DNA of 64,000 bases from Centrapalus pauciflorus (Eukaryota; Streptophyta; Magnoliopsida; Asterales; Asteraceae): assembly GCA_020465985.1 (NCBI GenBank), contig JAANYP010003844.1, positions 186,001 to 250,000 of the forward strand. Direction: 5' to 3'. Every line of letters starts with the position of its first letter. The first letter of the stretch is position 1. A program made the position numbers and the translations under genes. Shown piece after piece: positions 61,199 through 64,000 of the stretch. Under the pieces are notes generated by a model. That model saw only the letters and a list, made by a program, of their open reading frames with translations. It did not search any database and was not told the origin of the DNA.

Positions 61199-61701
61199 AC
61201 CACCAACCACCAGCCGAACAAGTTAGGATAAGTCTACCAGTCCAGCAGACGCAGCACACCTCCCTAGCAACTCAGGCTCCTCTCAAAAGGAGCTAGCTTC
61301 ATTCCATGAAGATTCAACTCATATACCATCACCCCTCACTCGGACGAAGGTAGTGTTGAAAGAGGTCACACGCCGCCCGCTGTGACCGACCCTCCTTTGA
61401 CCACGTCTCGCCCAACACCCCACAACACGTTACAATTAATAAAGGACGTCTACTTGACGTCCTCACAAACATCCTGATATGGATCCGCACCTAGCAGACC
61501 TTAAATGAAGGATGGAAATCCTGATACAACTACCTCCAAGCCGTCTGTATCAGGTAATGCTGGGATCACTCCCGAGATGCTAACGACCGCTCTTCATGAG
61601 GTTGGTGTTGTCACCTGGGCATACCTGGAGGCTCTTAAGGCGGCCAATGAGGAACAATACTCATCTATCCTTTAAATGTTGAAGGGTAAAGGAACTGCTT
61701 A
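61199..61701 (+). pseudogene. gag: possible retrotransposon gag N-terminal remnant
   Basis: The translation shows Thr/Pro-rich sequence (TPPAVTDPPLTTSRPTP) and from 61505 MKDGNPDTTTSKPSV ... ITPEMLTTALHEVG, which recalls gypsy gag N-termini. A perfect hairpin GGACGTC TACTT GACGTCC lies at 61444-61462. The region is cut by the LTR at 61702. I cannot name the family. Confidence 0.35.
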
Positions 61702-62233
61702 TGTAAGACCCCATTTTGAGATATATTACATGGGTTTAACTAATTGGCTAATTATATTATTGATATTGCGTTGGTCCAATTGCGTCCCGTATAGTGGAAT
61801 ATACGTGTCGGGACGGATGTTTCGTGGCTTCGGGGGATAATTTTAGTGGAATAATTATAATTATGAGATCGCGAGACTAAATGGGATCTAATGTCATAAA
61901 TAGTGATATTTTGATAACAGGGTCGGGTATCGGTGTCGAACCCGCGTTATAAAGAGATACGTATATTATACGTACATACGTTTCTTAGCTCCTTTCACTT
62001 CTCAACCTCACAAAAGTGTATGTGTGTGTTGTGTGTAATCTGAAGTCCATAAACAGAAGGAATTGAAACCAAAATCGAGTGATTAAGCTGTTGGAAATCG
62101 GTTTGAAGCCTTCAAGTTGCGTTCTTGAAGTTCAAGGGATTGATAGAGACTGGTGCGAGTTAGATTCGGGTCAGCGGGTTAGGAATACTTTCCGGCGTGA
62201 TTCAAGTGAGTACACGAGTACTTTCAAAGTGCA
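61702..62233 (+). mobile_element. truncated 5' LTR of gypsy deletion derivative F
   Basis: Starts TGTAAGACCCC. It matches 62746-63282 closely up to CTTTCAAAGTGCACA, then diverges. It contains TACGTATATTATACGTA at 61958-61974 and a donor AAG|TGAGT-like site near 62206. Confidence 0.8.
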
Positions 62234-62745
62234 CATTTGAGATCTAAGATTTCTGAGTGCGAGCTTTGTGAAACAGGTTGAGATCTACTTCCGATGACTA
62301 GAGATGGTCAACTTTTGCGATTGAGATTAAGTTATGTGTCTGTTGAATTGAGCTAGTTGTAGCACTTCTGTGCAGAAGTGTAATAGAGTGGTAATACTGT
62401 GTGATAAAGTGGGTTTCTAAGACGGTGCAGCGGTTGTGGTCAGGAAGTGTTTCCTAGGGTCATTCAGAGATAAGCATGGGCACATGTGCTTGCGTGATTC
62501 GTCGAGAAGAGTGCTTCATGGGTAATGAACCGGGTATGCTTCGGTGGGATTACCGTAGGGAGCATTTCTGAAATATTGGGTAGCATGAGTTGACTACAGA
62601 TGTGTGAGAAAGGGATTGAATATCAATGAGATATCTTATGAGTACCCGCGGTATGAGAGCATCTGAGACAGAGTGGTGTAGTGGTGATTTTCATGCGAGT
62701 CAGAGATAGATTCTGGGGACGGAATCTTTATAAGAGGGGAGGATT
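62234..62745 (+). other. internal remnant of element F with PPT
   Basis: Noncoding 512 bases. A hairpin CACTTCTG TG CAGAAGTG lies at 62363-62380. It ends GGGGACGGAATC...AAGAGGGGAGGATT, a chromovirus-type internal end and PPT directly before the next LTR. Confidence 0.65.
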
Positions 62746-63803
62746 TGTAACACCCCATTTTTTAGATATATATTACGTGCGTTAATTGATTGGCTAATTA
62801 TATTATTGATATTGCGTTGGTCCAATTGCGTCCTGTATAGTAGATTATACGTGTCGGGACGGATGTTTTGTGGCTTCGGGGGATAATCTTAGTGGAATAA
62901 TTATAATTATGAGTTAGCGAGATTACATGGGATCTAATGACATAAATAGTGATATTTTGATAACAGGGCCGGGTATCGGTGTCGAACCCGCGTTATAAAG
63001 AGATACGTATATTATACGTACGTACGTTTCTTAGCTCCTTTCACTTCTCAAACTCACAAAAGTGTATGTGTGTGTTGTGTGTAATCTGAAGTCCATAAAC
63101 AGAAGGAATTGAAGCCATAATCATGTAATTAAGTTGCTGGAAATCAGATTGAAGCCTTCAAGTTGCGTTCTTGAAGTTCAAGGGATTGATAGAGACTGGT
63201 GCGATTCAGATTCGGGTCAGCGGGTTAGGGATACTGTGCGGGGTGATTCAGGTGAGTAAACGAGTACTTTCAAAGTGCACACCTTCCTTACGAGTCATTA
63301 ACTGATTATTTGAGATATATACTTGTGATATGAGAAAGGGAAGCTGCACCTCAGGTATGACCTACCTCTCTTATAATTGTGATAATTATGTGTATGAAGT
63401 GAGGTAGAGTGAGAATGAGATGAGATCCACCCGAGTTTTCCACGATGGAATATTGCAAGAGGTATTATTCGTGATGGGTTATCACGTGGACTGATACTTG
63501 CGATGGGTTATCGCATGGGCTGAGTAGCCCCACTTAGCCCTGTGTAGGGTAACCATATATATATATATGGAAGAGTTATAGCCAGGTCGCTCCTGTGCTT
63601 TATTATGTGGCTAACCGCAGTTAGCCACTGTTTGCGGCCTGTTAGCATTGAGGTGGGTTCCCCACCAGTGATGGGATTCCCAGTGTGATTGTGAGGAGAC
63701 GTCCTTACCAGAGTTGTGATTCTCAGTGCTTTGGATCTCATGCTTCGTGATAGTGGTGCCAGGGATGAGAACAATATGCATAAATGAGAATTGAGTTGCA
63801 TAT
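62746..63803 (+). mobile_element. 3' LTR of element F, interrupted by a SIRE-type LTR
   Basis: Starts TGTAACACCCC. Related to the LTR of gypsy element B (35412-37424). It contains TACGTATATTATACGTA at 63004-63020, donor CAG|GTGAGT at 63252, and a hairpin cluster at 63470-63550. The right part lies beyond the window. Confidence 0.8.
63470..63550 (+). repeat. three hairpins, two with compensatory changes
   Basis: CGTGAT GGGTT ATCACG (63470-63486), TGCGAT GGGTT ATCGCA (63499-63515), then CCCT GTGT AGGG (about 63538-63549). The same order occurs in the gypsy B LTR. Confidence 0.65.
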
Positions 63804-64000
63804 TGTTGGTACACCCAGTGTGACGACAACAGTCTAGTTTTGTTATTGATAGACTAGTGCAATAGATAGGGCCTTGTTTTTGCAATGGGATGATAAGTAC
63901 ATGATTGTTGGATAAGTTCATGAGGCTATGAACTTATGGAGAACAAGTTTATGAGGCTATGAACTTATGAGAATAAGTTCATGAGGCTACAAACTTATGG
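63804..64000 (+). mobile_element. start of a second SIRE-type copia LTR
   Basis: TGTTGGTACACCCAGTGTGA matches the start of the LTR at 11621 with few changes. No PPT precedes it, so it is a 5' LTR (or solo LTR) inserted into the element F LTR. It runs off the window. Confidence 0.8.
63911..64000 (+). repeat. array of AAGTTCAT GAGGCT ATGAACTT hairpins
   Basis: Three copies, about 30-35 bases apart, of 8-base arms with a 6-base loop, with small changes. This LTR family uses a different palindrome from the TTCGAA array at 11838. Confidence 0.8.

Overview
The window is repeat-rich plant nuclear DNA. I find no intact host gene, no tRNA or rRNA gene, and nothing bacterial. Coding capacity is almost all LTR retrotransposon, with plant-type primer sites (tRNA-iMet TGGTATCAGAG; the TGGCGCCGTTGCCGGGGA site typical of Athila-like elements), long AT microsatellites and nested insertions with 5-bp target duplications. 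The SIRE-type copia element carries a third ORF of a kind I associate with Asteraceae copia elements, so a eudicot, probably Asteraceae, is my inference.

Layout. 1-12.3 kb: SIRE-type Ty1/copia element (gag, pol, 720-base assembly gap, env-like third ORF, polypurine tract, 3' LTR). 12.4-14.2 kb: a gypsy-type LTR-like block. 14.2-32.8 kb: a minus-strand gypsy element reduced to gag, with a 3.5-kb LTR on its right; its left LTR is split by a complete second Ty1/copia element (15770-26187, duplication GAAGG), whose own 3' LTR is split by a gypsy solo LTR (23546-25969, duplication CTTGT). 32.8-37.4 kb: a second minus-strand gypsy element (gag, RT, RNase H, PBS, 2-kb LTR). 37.5-41.1 kb: AT-rich DNA with a Helitron-like end, simple repeats and a MITE candidate. 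41.2-43.3 kb and 58.9-61.2 kb: the two halves of a Tekay/Del-like chromovirus, separated by a 15.6-kb Athila-like element (43289-58873, duplication GGAGA). That element carries two diverged env-like ORFs and a small noncoding LTR element (50656-54596). 61.2-64.0 kb: a gag remnant, a deletion derivative of another gypsy family, and the start of a further SIRE-type LTR at 63804.

Shared patterns. (1) Nearly every LTR family holds a reiterated short palindrome that is private to it (TTCGAA, TCCGAATTCGGA, GCGCAGGCCTGCGC, GAACTCGGCGAGTTC, AAGTTCAT/ATGAACTT). (2) In both the copia and the Athila-like element the palindrome recurs inside the element upstream of the env-like ORFs, next to TATA-like boxes. 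This suggests internal LTR-like promoters. (3) Nearly every ORF start sits at or within a few bases of a 3' splice site (AG|ATG). (4) The env-like ORFs of the copia and gypsy elements appear to share a domain. (5) Several gypsy LTRs contain an apparent spliceosomal intron, and two carry hairpins with compensatory base changes. All coding regions are decayed by stops, frameshifts or deletions, except one minus-strand gag core.
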